Shown: positions 28,226-36,387 of the stretch, piece by piece
Numbering within the stretch: position 1 is the first letter of the stretch
Layout of the letters: each line of letters starts with the position of its first letter
Assembly: GCF_023336895.1 (NCBI RefSeq)
Contig: NZ_JAMBLT010000007.1
Location: 17,461 to 81,460, forward strand
Direction of reading: 5' to 3'
Length of the DNA stretch: 64,000 bases
Source of the DNA: Parasutterella secunda
GTDB taxonomy: Bacteria; Pseudomonadota; Gammaproteobacteria; Burkholderiales; Burkholderiaceae_F
Made by a program: the position numbers and the translations under genes
Notes under the pieces: generated by a model
Seen by the model: the letters and a program-made list of their open reading frames with translations, nothing else
What the model was told of the DNA's origin: nothing
Database searches by the model: none

Positions 28226-28978
28226 ATGGCAAAGAACATTATTTTGGCAGGTTTTCACGCTGTGGGAGCCCGCCTGAGAAAAGATCCGGATTCAATCGTA
28301 TGTGTGTATGTTGATCCGCAAAGGCGTGACAAGCGCATGAGTCAGATGCGCGCTGAACTGGAAAGTTTGGGCGTGCGTGTCATGCAAGCCGGACACGACC
28401 GCTTAAACGGTATGGTTTCCGGAGACATTCCCCATCAGGGTATTGTGGCCATGGCCAAACCTTTGGAAGTGAGCCTGACATTTGATGAATTGATGGATGA
28501 GATTCGTTCGGACTCTCTATTCTTAATTCTCGATGGCATTACCGACCCGAGGAATTTCGGAGCTTGTTTGCGCTCTGCGGATGCGGCAGGCGTTCACGCT
28601 GTGATTATTCCGAAAGACCGCTCGGCAACTGTTACGCCGGCGGCGGCCAAGGCTGCGGCAGGAGCAGCTGAAACGGTCCCTGTTGTAACCCTGACGAATT
28701 TGGCCAGCGCCATTGTTGAATTGCGCGATGCCGGCGTGACGGTGGTGGGGGCTGCAGGCGAAGCCACGAAGACGATTTATGACTTTGATCAGACCGGTGC
28801 CTTTGCCTGGGTGATGGGCGCCGAAGGCCCGGGCTTGCGTCAGTTAACACGTAAACGCTGTGACGATTTGGCTAAGATCCCTTTAACGGGTTCAGTGGAA
28901 AGTCTGAATGTCTCCGTTGCCACGGGTATCTGTCTTTTTGAAAGCGTGCGTCAACGTTATTTGAAAAACGGTCGATAA
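28226..28978 (+). CDS. rlmB: 23S rRNA (guanosine-2'-O)-methyltransferase RlmB
   Basis: A SPOUT methyltransferase expected to 2'-O-methylate G2251 of 23S rRNA. The 250 residues comprise an N-terminal substrate-binding domain (about 1-80) and a knot domain with the SpoU motifs [27 protein letters not shown] and IPLTGSVESLNVSVATG. It follows rnr by 43 bases, the same pairing as in gammaproteobacteria, and ends at a good terminator. Confidence 0.94.
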   Translation: MAKNIILAGFHAVGARLRKDPDSIVCVYVDPQRRDKRMSQMRAELESLGVRVMQAGHDRLNGMVSGDIPHQGIVAMAKPLEVSLTFDELMDEIRSDSLFLILDGITDPRNFGACLRSADAAGVHAVIIPKDRSATVTPAAAKAAAGAAETVPVVTLTNLASAIVELRDAGVTVVGAAGEATKTIYDFDQTGAFAWVMGAEGPGLRQLTRKRCDDLAKIPLTGSVESLNVSVATGICLFESVRQRYLKNGR

Positions 28979-28999
28979 TTTTTCCGTTTTCAGTGAGAG

Positions 29000-29030
29000 G
29001 GCAAGTTCTGGTTGAGGAGCTTGCCTTTTT
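29000..29030 (+). terminator. Terminator after rnr-rlmB
   Basis: GGCAAG and CTTGCC form a 6-bp stem followed directly by TTTTT, 21 bases past the rlmB stop. Confidence 0.75.
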
Positions 29031-29036
29031 ATTTGC

Positions 29037-30068
29037 CTAAAGTGTAGAGATATTTTCGATAAGCTCTAGAGCGCTTTTTGTTGAAGAGAGCATTTTCTGA
29101 ACTCGAGCACGGTCACCGGCCGCAATTTGAGGTTCAAGCGTCTGTAAAAGCGCCGTGGCATTGGGGTTTTCAGTGCCTGAAAGATAAGAAGCAATCGCGT
29201 AGGCGGCTGTGATGTTGGCAGAAGTGCCTGCGCCAAAACGGTAGAGACTGGCTAAAAGCAAGAGGGCTTTTTCTTCGCCTTGGGCGGCCGCGCGTCTTGC
29301 CCAAGTGAAGGCTTCTTCGTAAGAGGCAAGTGTCCCTTCTCCAGCCTGATAAAAAAGCGCAAGCTGGTACTGAGCGGGCGCAAAACCGGCGATGGCTGAA
29401 AGTCTGATCCACCGAAAGGCTTCCTCTTCGTTTCGCTTAGGGTAGTCCGGATGGATAAATAAAAGTCCGAATTCGTACTGTCCTTTGGGATCTCCGTTTA
29501 CCGCCGCTTTTCTGAGCCACGTGGAAGCCTGCTGAAGATCAATCTGGCAGCCGGCGCCGTGAGCCAGCGTGTATCCCACCCGGTATTGACTTTTAACATG
29601 ACCTTGGGCTCCGGCAAGCCTAAACCAGCGCAAAGCTTGGTAGTCATCTTTTTCGCCTGCAATGCCATCCATTAAGGCGCAACCCAGATCGTATTCAGCT
29701 TCTGCGTTGCCGGAAATGGCCGCTTGACGAAAGAGTTCCAATGCGCGCTGGGCATCTCGCGTGACGCCTTGGCCTTTTAAGTACATAACGCCCAAAAGAT
29801 GTTGACTGGCCGCATGGTCTTTTTCAACGGCTTTTTTGAGCCACTTTAAGGCCGCACGGTTGTTGGTTGAGAGCGTTTGGCCTTCCACCAGTAATTTGGC
29901 GAGTTGGTACTGAGCGTCAGGGTTGCCTTCAGCGGCAGCGCGAGCGTAGTACTGCATGGCTTCTTTGGAAGCTTGAGGCGGGGAGAGCGCAACGCCGCCC
30001 AAAAGCCCGAGCACATAGTTGGCTCTGGCGTTTCGGTTGACTTCAGCTTTTTTTGCTCGTGCAGCCAT
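29037..30068 (-). CDS. Sel1-repeat (TPR-like) protein
   Basis: From the ATG at 30068 (MAARAKKAEVNRN) it has 343 residues built from about seven Sel1-like repeats of 36 residues, each with the pattern A-x-x-W/Y-x-x-x-A-A-x-x-G-x-x-x-A-Q-Y-x-L-G. No signal peptide is seen, so it should be cytoplasmic. Such proteins act as scaffolds for protein complexes and cannot be given a specific job. A longer frame to 30176 lacks repeat character and overlaps the upstream gene. It follows the 150-aa membrane protein by 14 bases and is probably co-transcribed. Confidence 0.82.
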   Translation of the reverse strand: MAARAKKAEVNRNARANYVLGLLGGVALSPPQASKEAMQYYARAAAEGNPDAQYQLAKLLVEGQTLSTNNRAALKWLKKAVEKDHAASQHLLGVMYLKGQGVTRDAQRALELFRQAAISGNAEAEYDLGCALMDGIAGEKDDYQALRWFRLAGAQGHVKSQYRVGYTLAHGAGCQIDLQQASTWLRKAAVNGDPKGQYEFGLLFIHPDYPKRNEEEAFRWIRLSAIAGFAPAQYQLALFYQAGEGTLASYEEAFTWARRAAAQGEEKALLLLASLYRFGAGTSANITAAYAIASYLSGTENPNATALLQTLEPQIAAGDRARVQKMLSSTKSALELIENISTL

Positions 30069-30082
30069 GGTGTCGTCGGATT

Positions 30083-30535
30083 CTAAACGGCGGTGCCTAA
30101 AAGGTGCAGGCCGATAACGTAAGTAATGGCCAAGGCATAGTAGGCCACCCAGCCGCCCACACCCCAGGTGATGCATTTGGCCCAGAATTTATGTTCGTAA
30201 TCTTCGCCGTAGGTGTCGTTGACGTAGCGTAACTGCTTGAGTCCGTCCATAAAGGTCCAAACCAACCACAGACCAACCATCAGAGCAAGCAGCACGTATT
30301 GTGTGTAGGGGATGCCACGAAGCATCGGTTCGGCGAAAATATAGAGAACCATGATGAAAATGGTCGAACGCATAAAGCTAAATGAGCGCACACTCATTTC
30401 TTCTTTGCCCATTGCGCGCCAATTCATCCCGCAGACGATGCCGCCGAAGACCGGTGTGAAAATAAAACTCAACAAGATGGCCCACATTGGATTCCAAAGA
30501 GCAGGCGCGGGAGAAGGGGTATTTTTTTCAGACAT
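30083..30535 (-). CDS. Multi-pass membrane protein of unknown function (150 aa)
   Basis: I do not recognise a family. A polar N-terminus (MSEKNTPSPAPALWNP) is followed by about four hydrophobic segments at about residues 17-38, 56-76, 80-98 and 122-145, separated by KQLRYVNDTYGEDYEHKFW. It is an inner membrane protein. It is the first gene of a two-gene operon with the Sel1-repeat protein, which may be its cytoplasmic partner. Confidence 0.7.
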   Translation of the reverse strand: MSEKNTPSPAPALWNPMWAILLSFIFTPVFGGIVCGMNWRAMGKEEMSVRSFSFMRSTIFIMVLYIFAEPMLRGIPYTQYVLLALMVGLWLVWTFMDGLKQLRYVNDTYGEDYEHKFWAKCITWGVGGWVAYYALAITYVIGLHLLGTAV

Positions 30536-30682
30536 CTTTTTTGCACACAGTTCTCAATCGAATCTTCGCATTGTATGACCGATAGATTAATTATTCCTTA
30601 CAGCTTTATGACTAAGTGTCTAACTCTATTGTTTTTTCTCGGATGACTAGTAAAATCAGGGCAAATATTTAAGGTAACCATC

Positions 30683-31147
30683 ATGCGTTTGTCTTTGTTG
30701 TTCGCGGCCTGTATGGGCGTTGCAGTTCTGACTCTTTCAGGTTGTGCGGGAACGCCCGCCTCTGACGATTGGCACGGGGCCGGTCAGAAAAGTCTTTGCT
30801 TAGTGGACAATCCTTCCGTACGTCCTCAAGCTTTTTTGACTTTGAGACGAGCCTTGATGGATAAGGGTTTAAAAGTTATTCGCGTTAAAAGCGATGATAC
30901 GAAAACGCTTCTATCCTGCCCGCAAACGCTTCGTTACGAAGCTGTCTACGGCTCATCCTGGAGTCATTCATCTCTTCGTTATGCCAAGTTGGAATTAACT
31001 GAAGTCGGCCGCCACAATAATGTCTACACTGTTCAATGGGACGAACGTAGTGGGAAACCAACGCTTTTAGATAAGGTTGACGACGCATCGGTTGAATTTC
31101 GTGAACTCGTGGATCGATTATTCCCCGGAGATATACCTTGGCGGTAA
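30683..31147 (+). CDS. Lipoprotein of unknown function (154 aa)
   Basis: A signal peptide with lipobox LSGC (Cys21; MRLSLLFAACMGVAVLTLSG) indicates a lipoprotein. The mature part has mixed alpha/beta character (FLTLRRALMDKGLKVIRV, LRYEAVYGSSWSHSS, YAKLELTEV) and Cys in SCPQTLRY that could form a disulfide. I do not recognise the family. AAGGTAACC lies ahead of the ATG. The structured RNA candidate starts about 50 bases after its stop. Confidence 0.75.
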   Translation: MRLSLLFAACMGVAVLTLSGCAGTPASDDWHGAGQKSLCLVDNPSVRPQAFLTLRRALMDKGLKVIRVKSDDTKTLLSCPQTLRYEAVYGSSWSHSSLRYAKLELTEVGRHNNVYTVQWDERSGKPTLLDKVDDASVEFRELVDRLFPGDIPWR

Positions 31148-31199
31148 TATTCTTTCACTAGAAAATCAGTTTGTTATTTAATCTATTGGATTTAATGCC

Positions 31200-31494
31200 T
31201 CTTTAGGGGTAAGGAAAGTCCTAGTTCTCATTGTCATGAAAAAGGATGACAATAAAGGCGTGAGGATCGGAACGGAATTGTGGTTTTGATGCTCACCGAG
31301 CGCTTGGTTCTTCGCTTACGGGTGCTCGAGCCGGGTGAAACGAGGGGGATGCGCTGGTCGCATCCGTTTCATCGGGTGGACGGAATCGTTTGAGGGAGAT
31401 CGGTTTCGTTCGGGGAAAGCGCAGGCGACGAGCCTAGCTACCTTTCCAATTTAACTGCCCACTGTGATCTGATCGTCGCAGTGGGCTTTTTTTT
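31200..31494 (+). ncRNA. Candidate structured non-coding RNA of unknown family
   Basis: No ORF occupies this stretch, yet it is unusually rich in consistent base pairing. A closing stem pairs GGAAAG..CTAG (31213-31224) with CTAG..CTTTCC (31434-31447). Inside are ATTGTCA/TGACAAT (31230-31253), CGAGCGC/GTGCTCG (31297-31328), a long two-part stem GGTGAAAC-GGATGCG/CGCATCC-GTTTCATC (31334-31373), and ACGGAATCG/CGGTTTCGT (31380-31409). A strong terminator with eight T closes it. The composition is more GC-rich than intergenic sequence nearby. The AAGGAAAGTCC box recalls RNase P, but the other universal RNase P regions are not seen. The 5' end is approximate and the strand is inferred from the terminator. 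Confidence 0.6.
31456..31494 (+). terminator. Terminator of the structured RNA
   Basis: TGCCCACTG pairs with CAGTGGGC around a 14-nt loop, followed by TTTTTTTT. It is the strongest plus-strand terminator in the window and fits a stand-alone RNA transcript. Confidence 0.85.
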
Positions 31495-31540
31495 GGGGGA
31501 TGGGGAATGGAGTGGTCCGGAAAGCCTAATTTTGAATAGG

Positions 31541-32725
31541 TTATTCCGATTTAATCCCTTGCTGATAGAAGGTTTTTAATGTCATGGGGTTGGAAAGTCC
31601 TTCCATCCAATACTGCAGGCTTCTCACATCATCTTGTTCAGCGGCTCTTTCAAGATTCATCGGAACCATAGTGTAGAAACTGTATTGGTTAATTTCCGTT
31701 CCGTCTTTCCATCTTAAAACATATCCGCTGCGCGAGCCGTTCGGTTTAATAATTTCTTCTTTGTCCGGGTTGACGTTAAACCTGACGTATAAGGTAGCGT
31801 CTTTTAATTGAGTCCAATGGGTATTTTTCAGGTTAGCTAAATTTTTCTTTTCCTTATCAAGGTACTGATTGAATTTTTCGACCTCTCGTAGCGGTTTTTC
31901 TAAATCCCATTTATAGCGATCAATTGCCTTTTCAAAATTAGCCGTTAACTCCCGATAGGTCGAACGTAACGCTGGTTCGACCAAACGATATTGCTGCAAC
32001 TTGGGTAAAACTTGATTTTTCCATGCATCAAAACATTGATCTTTTGGAAGATCAAATAAAGTTTCATAAGCGTCAATTTCCTCACTATCCCAGCTTGACT
32101 CTACCGACATAGCGTAAATGGAGTTCGTTTTGCGTAGTTCTTGGACGTAATCAAAGAGCTTCTGGTAATCGTAGCGATAATTTTTAACGTTTTGAAAAAC
32201 ATCATTCCATTGATCGGGAGAAAGATTAAATAACGTTAAGATAAACAGGATCTTATTTTGTCCGCCTTCCATACGTGTGTAATAGAAAATAGGCATGGAA
32301 TTCGTAAAGTCTGTCTTTTTAAACGCTTCAAACTTTGTATTGAGTTCCTGTAGTTTTCCAGAAATGGTATCGACTTCTTTCTGATACTTTGCAATACTTT
32401 CCTCGTACCGTTTGATACTGGCTAAACATTCATTCTGACTCTGATCGTTTAAGCTCTTAACTTTTTTGCTGATAACGGATAAATCAGCGTTCGGAGTGCA
32501 TTCAAATAGGACATATTGTTCACCGCGTTTGGTTTCTTGATAACTCCACTTGGGTTTTGAGCAGACTTTTGTGTTTTCTAACATGGGTCCCATTTCCAAG
32601 CCATCCAATTGCGATCTTGAATTTTTAACTAAATCGATCATTTTGCTTTCTTCGGAGCATCCGGAAAGCATGACGGCGCAAATTAAAGCGGCGGAAATAA
32701 CTGACAATCGCGGTAAAGCGGGCAT
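31541..32725 (-). CDS. Large lipoprotein with coiled-coil regions, unknown function
   Basis: 394 residues. A signal peptide ends in lipobox LSGC (Cys23), followed by SEESKMIDLVKNSRS. A helical region (about 95-150, ECLASIKRYEESIAKYQKEV) and another (about 245-310, NFEKAIDRYKWDLEKPLREV, EKKNLANLKNTHW) look like coiled coils. Cys pairs in VCSKPKW and FECTPN may be bridged. I do not recognise a family. It stands alone between the structured RNA and an AtzF-C-like gene and is more AT-rich than the core genes nearby. Confidence 0.72.
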   Translation of the reverse strand: MPALPRLSVISAALICAVMLSGCSEESKMIDLVKNSRSQLDGLEMGPMLENTKVCSKPKWSYQETKRGEQYVLFECTPNADLSVISKKVKSLNDQSQNECLASIKRYEESIAKYQKEVDTISGKLQELNTKFEAFKKTDFTNSMPIFYYTRMEGGQNKILFILTLFNLSPDQWNDVFQNVKNYRYDYQKLFDYVQELRKTNSIYAMSVESSWDSEEIDAYETLFDLPKDQCFDAWKNQVLPKLQQYRLVEPALRSTYRELTANFEKAIDRYKWDLEKPLREVEKFNQYLDKEKKNLANLKNTHWTQLKDATLYVRFNVNPDKEEIIKPNGSRSGYVLRWKDGTEINQYSFYTMVPMNLERAAEQDDVRSLQYWMEGLSNPMTLKTFYQQGIKSE

Positions 32726-32853
32726 GGTGGACCTCAGTTTTAAAGAGAAGATGTTTTAGGCCTGATTATAGTTTCTAAGAAAGCTTGAATATGTCCTTCT
32801 TATAAGGCTCCGATTGAAAGCTGTAGTAGGTTTAAACAATGGAGCAATAGTCA

Positions 32854-33237
32854 CTACTTGCTAGCGATGTATTTTCGCCACCCACCGTATTGAGTAATTT
32901 CTTTTTGTCCAACAACAGACCAAGGTTCTCCCAACACTCCCAAAACCTCGGAACCATCATCGAGCTTAACTTTGCCGATGCAAAGGCCGGCGGGTTCTTT
33001 TAATAAAATTGAGGCCAATCCCTCGGCTGGAACCGCCCAAACCTCTAGTTCAATCTCAGCGCCGTTTTCAACCGTTTTAATCATCACTGGGTGGTCATCC
33101 TCGATACTCCAGCAACGATAATGTTTTTCCGTTTTAGCCTCTTTCACAAACTCTGCGCCCGCTTCAATCATGTTGCCGTTAAGTTTTAGGCCTCTCATGA
33201 GCGTCCCGTTCACAGCTAAAAGGATTTTCTTGTCCAT
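32854..33237 (-). CDS. Stand-alone allophanate hydrolase C-terminal domain-like protein
   Basis: 127 residues resembling only the C-terminal domain of allophanate hydrolase (AtzF/DUR1), which is normally fused behind an amidase. Matches to that domain as I know it: VNGTLMRGLKLNGNM, GAEFVKEAKTEKHYRCWSI, IELEVWAVPAEG, GLCIGKVKLDDGSEVLGVL and ITQYGGWRKYIA at the end. No amidase is adjacent, but the neighbouring upstream gene on the same strand is an M20D amidohydrolase, with a terminator between. The role of the free domain is unknown. Confidence 0.75.
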   Translation of the reverse strand: MDKKILLAVNGTLMRGLKLNGNMIEAGAEFVKEAKTEKHYRCWSIEDDHPVMIKTVENGAEIELEVWAVPAEGLASILLKEPAGLCIGKVKLDDGSEVLGVLGEPWSVVGQKEITQYGGWRKYIASK

Positions 33238-33259
33238 TCTTTTTTCCCTACGTTAATTA

Positions 33260-33286
33260 AAACCCGAAGGTTGCGCCTTCGGGTTT
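33260..33286 (-). terminator. Terminator after the M20D amidohydrolase gene
   Basis: AAACCCGAAGG and CCTTCGGGTTT form a perfect 11-bp stem with a 5-nt loop, 10 bases after the stop at 33296. Confidence 0.85.
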
Positions 33287-33295
33287 ATAACAGCA

Positions 33296-34576
33296 TTATT
33301 GACCGTTTGTCTTTTTCAGGGCTCCCACAAACACAGCCAATCCTAACGGCAAACTTTCCGTGTCCTGGATTTCAAAGTCTGATTTGTGGTGACCGTTGTG
33401 GTTGCATCCATAATAGAAGAAAACGGCCTTGCCGCCATGGGACTGGACTTTTTGAATTAAAAGCGAACAGTCTTCGCTGGAGGTGATTGTGTCGTAGTCA
33501 AACACACGATTAATTCCCGGCACTGCTGTTGCAACTTCTCGGATAAGGTCACACATTTCAGGATCAGACACGACGTTGGTCGCGCGTCCCATAATCTTGA
33601 TATCACATCCGACTTCGTAACTCTCGGCGCTGCCTTTAATCATTTTTAAGGCACGCTCTTGCATGTACTTGCAGATTTCGTCATTGGCACCGCGTACTTC
33701 TAACTCCATCTTTGCATGCACAGGCACAACATTTCGTCCTTCGCCGGCATGCAGAGTGCCGATATTGACAGCTGTGTTTCCTTGACCATGACGGGCAATT
33801 CCCATGATTTGCATAGAGGCTGAGCAGGCGGCCATCAAGGCATTGCGTCCTTCCTGACCGGCAGCGCCGGCGTGAGCGGGTTTACCGGTAAAGCCAACAT
33901 TAATCTTGGTTGTCGAAAGGAAGCCTTTAGTAATAATGCCCAATTCGTGCAGTTTGGGGTCCATACCGACGTGCCCGCCAATAAAGTAATCCACATCATC
34001 CAAAAGACCGGATTCAGCAATACCGCTTGCGCCTTTTGTTCCTTCTTCGGCGGGCTGAAAAACCAATTTAATCGTTCCCTTGAGACTATCGGCATGGTCT
34101 TTAATCCAACGGGCAAAGGCCAGCCCCATGGCTGTATGACCATCATGTCCGCAGGCATGCATCAGGCCGGGGAATGTTGAATCGAATCCTCCCACATAAG
34201 CTTCGTTTGTTTCGTCATGATTTTCTTCAACGGCAATGCAATCCATGTCAAATCGAAAAGCCGTTACAGGACCATCGCGTCCGGTCTCCCAAATCGCCAT
34301 ACACCCGGTATAGCCTTGCATTTCTTCTAAAAGCTTAGGATCCATACCCATTGACAAGGCCCTTTTTTGAGCCTTTTCAATGACATCATCTTCTCGGCCA
34401 TAGGCGTATTCTTCGTTAAACAATGCTTTGCCGATAATAGTCTTAAAGCCTAATTCTCGTACACGCTTAATCACCAATTCCGACGTTAAAAATTCGGTCC
34501 AGGCAATTTCCGGGATCCGATGTAGATAACGCCGTGTTTCAATCATTTCAGGAATATAAGCCGATAGATCATTCAT
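33296..34576 (-). CDS. M20D family amidohydrolase (AbgA/HipO-like)
   Basis: A cytoplasmic metallo-amidohydrolase of 426 residues. Metal-site motifs: HACGHDGHTAMGLAFAR (His, Asp), FQPAEEGTKGA (two Glu), IGGHVGMDPKL (His), and FFYYGCNHNGHHKSDF near the C-terminus. It splits N-acyl amino acids, hippurate-like or aminobenzoyl-glutamate compounds; the length and N-terminal part (YLHRIPEIAWTEF) suggest the AbgA-like subgroup. TTCTCC-type Shine-Dalgarno on the minus strand precedes the ATG at 34576. The exact substrate is not known. Confidence 0.88.
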   Translation of the reverse strand: MNDLSAYIPEMIETRRYLHRIPEIAWTEFLTSELVIKRVRELGFKTIIGKALFNEEYAYGREDDVIEKAQKRALSMGMDPKLLEEMQGYTGCMAIWETGRDGPVTAFRFDMDCIAVEENHDETNEAYVGGFDSTFPGLMHACGHDGHTAMGLAFARWIKDHADSLKGTIKLVFQPAEEGTKGASGIAESGLLDDVDYFIGGHVGMDPKLHELGIITKGFLSTTKINVGFTGKPAHAGAAGQEGRNALMAACSASMQIMGIARHGQGNTAVNIGTLHAGEGRNVVPVHAKMELEVRGANDEICKYMQERALKMIKGSAESYEVGCDIKIMGRATNVVSDPEMCDLIREVATAVPGINRVFDYDTITSSEDCSLLIQKVQSHGGKAVFFYYGCNHNGHHKSDFEIQDTESLPLGLAVFVGALKKTNGQ

Positions 34577-34660
34577 GACACTTCTCCTTAGCGATCAGAC
34601 ATTAAGGAAATTATGACACTTATTGCGACCGTAAAAATAAGTAAACATAAGAATGGAAAA

Positions 34661-34677
34661 CCATGCAAAATGCATGG
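34661..34677 (-). terminator. Terminator of the aryl polyene operon
   Basis: CCATGCA and TGCATGG form a 7-bp stem with a short loop, followed by TTTT on the minus strand, 38 bases past the last gene of the cluster. Confidence 0.65.
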
Positions 34678-34714
34678 CTAATTAAAGTAGTCAATTCACT
34701 AATTTTTCAATAAG

Positions 34715-35782
34715 TTATCTGCATAAGTACAAAGAATGCCCAACACCAAGCGGTTCGTGAACCGAGTCGATTATGAGTCCCGCTTCGTCAATAATGCTTT
34801 TTAATTCGTCAGAAGAGAAAAATTTAGAGTTACCGTTGGCTAGGCAACTGAAATAAAGCGAGCAGCTTGCGACGCTCAAAGTCGCCGCGGCGTTTCGCTG
34901 CTTGTCAACTATTGGTTCCAAAATAGCGATAGGGCAAGCATACTTTCTCGATAATAAGCGGACACGCTTGAGAATGCTGACGGCTTGCGAATGACTGAAA
35001 CAATCCAAAAACTGACTCATCCAAATCAAATCAATATCGGTATCAATGTGAAGGGAAGCTTCATCATTAAGCCAGTCAATCGGGTAATCATCGATTCGGT
35101 CCTGAAACGCTTTCAGTTCCGTGTTGGCGCGCATTAAGCTAATTTGTTGAGGCAAATCGACCAAACAGGCGCGAGCCTTGGTCCAATTCAAGAGAGCTTT
35201 ATGGATAAATCGTCCGGTGTTGCCGCCGATATCCAAAAAATATCGGATTTCTCTGTTCTTCAAAAGATCGATGGCGGCCTGATCGGCGCTGTCTGAATGA
35301 AAATGATCAAAGGCAAACCAGGCTTTCTGAACCTCTTCGGGCAAGTCTTTTAAATGTGGGTAAATGGTGCTCCAAGAGCGATCAAATTCCTGAAGTCCAC
35401 AAGGGCGCCCTGTTTTTAAAGCTTCTTTGGTATGACTTAGCGCTTTGTAATTGACATGATGGGTAAAATCAAAATTAACTTCCGTCATACGGTCATAAAT
35501 TAAGCATTGACCAACCAAACTTAAGCTGTACTTTTGATTTTCTTTTTTTATAACTTTGGCTGTAAGCAGAATATCGGTCAAAATTTTGACTGCGTAAAGG
35601 GTAAGACCGCTTTTTTTCGCCAACTCTTCAATATTGAGGCCCGTGTCGCTTTGTCCCAAAGCGTCCAGTAAGCCGGTTTCTTTGGCGGCTGCCGTCGCCT
35701 GAAAAATAAATGGAGCAAAAGCGATTTTCTGAGCATCTTCGTATGCACTCAGAAGTTCTTTTTTGTGTTCATTTAAGGTCAT
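34715..35782 (-). CDS. SAM-dependent methyltransferase of the aryl polyene cluster
   Basis: 355 residues. The N-terminal dimerisation domain (about 1-100) with winged-helix character (AKETGLLDALGQ, YAVKILTDILLTAKVI) and the Rossmann domain with the SAM loop FLDIGGNTGRF and the acidic LVDLPQQ resemble acetylserotonin/O-demethylpuromycin-type O-methyltransferases. In aryl polyene clusters such an enzyme methylates the aryl head group. It is the last gene of the operon and overlaps the PPTase gene by four bases (ATGA). No signal peptide is seen, as expected for a cytoplasmic enzyme. Confidence 0.82.
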   Translation of the reverse strand: MTLNEHKKELLSAYEDAQKIAFAPFIFQATAAAKETGLLDALGQSDTGLNIEELAKKSGLTLYAVKILTDILLTAKVIKKENQKYSLSLVGQCLIYDRMTEVNFDFTHHVNYKALSHTKEALKTGRPCGLQEFDRSWSTIYPHLKDLPEEVQKAWFAFDHFHSDSADQAAIDLLKNREIRYFLDIGGNTGRFIHKALLNWTKARACLVDLPQQISLMRANTELKAFQDRIDDYPIDWLNDEASLHIDTDIDLIWMSQFLDCFSHSQAVSILKRVRLLSRKYACPIAILEPIVDKQRNAAATLSVASCSLYFSCLANGNSKFFSSDELKSIIDEAGLIIDSVHEPLGVGHSLYLCR

Positions 35783-36387
35783 AATCTAAGCTCCAAGGGG
35801 TCTCTCAGAACGTCGCGGATATGTCGGATTGTCGGATTGTCCGCTTTTCGGTGCAAACAACTCAGCATGACGGGCAGGCTATCTTTATTTATCACTTCTT
35901 CAGTAAATCCATAATCATTGAGATGGCTATTGCCCACTTTAATCTGACACTCGTGACGGCACCAAAAGCGGTAAAACTCTAGGGTTCTGTCAGAACTTTC
36001 CTTAATCGTTGAGATTGTTAGCTCATTGCCAAACCAATCGGCTAGTTGCAAGAAGTCTCTCTGAACCATCACTTCAGCATCGACTGCATGGGGGAAATGA
36101 GAAAAGGAGAGAGCGAAATACCGACCGCTGTGGGTCAAACTCGTATAAAAACGACCGTACTCTGTATCGATAGGGGGATGGGGTTGACCTATCGGGAAAT
36201 CATCGAAGTGCCCGTCGGCCTTTAAGGCCGCTAAAACTCTTTTATAGAAAAGGCGCGAGTAGAGGTACTGTGTGGCTCGGATAGGGCGGCAGAAACGTCG
36301 ATAACGGGTAAGCTGCCGCGTTGAGAGCTGATGAATCAGACTCTCATTGTTATTTTCAAGGGCAATCTCACAGAACCAGATAAGCAT
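35779..36387 (-). CDS. 4'-phosphopantetheinyl transferase
   Basis: 202 residues, compatible with a compact Sfp/AcpT-type PPTase. The expected pair of motifs can be seen in loose form: VDAEVM (Mg-binding Asp and Glu) and FYRFWCRHECQIKV, where Glu and Lys match the W-x-x-K-E-x-x-x-K block. It would load the two cluster ACPs with phosphopantetheine. It starts directly where the KS gene ends and overlaps the methyltransferase gene by 4 bases. The divergence from housekeeping AcpS suggests a dedicated role in the cluster. Confidence 0.78.
   Translation of the reverse strand: MLIWFCEIALENNNESLIHQLSTRQLTRYRRFCRPIRATQYLYSRLFYKRVLAALKADGHFDDFPIGQPHPPIDTEYGRFYTSLTHSGRYFALSFSHFPHAVDAEVMVQRDFLQLADWFGNELTISTIKESSDRTLEFYRFWCRHECQIKVGNSHLNDYGFTEEVINKDSLPVMLSCLHRKADNPTIRHIRDVLRDPLELRL

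Noticed and set aside
31200..31494. RNase P RNA
   Set aside because: The box AAGGAAAGTCC and GGGTGAAAC look like RNase P regions, but the ACAGAA strand that pairs in P4 and the GGTAAGAGC loop are missing, and the length is below that of type A RNAs. Kept as unclassified RNA.
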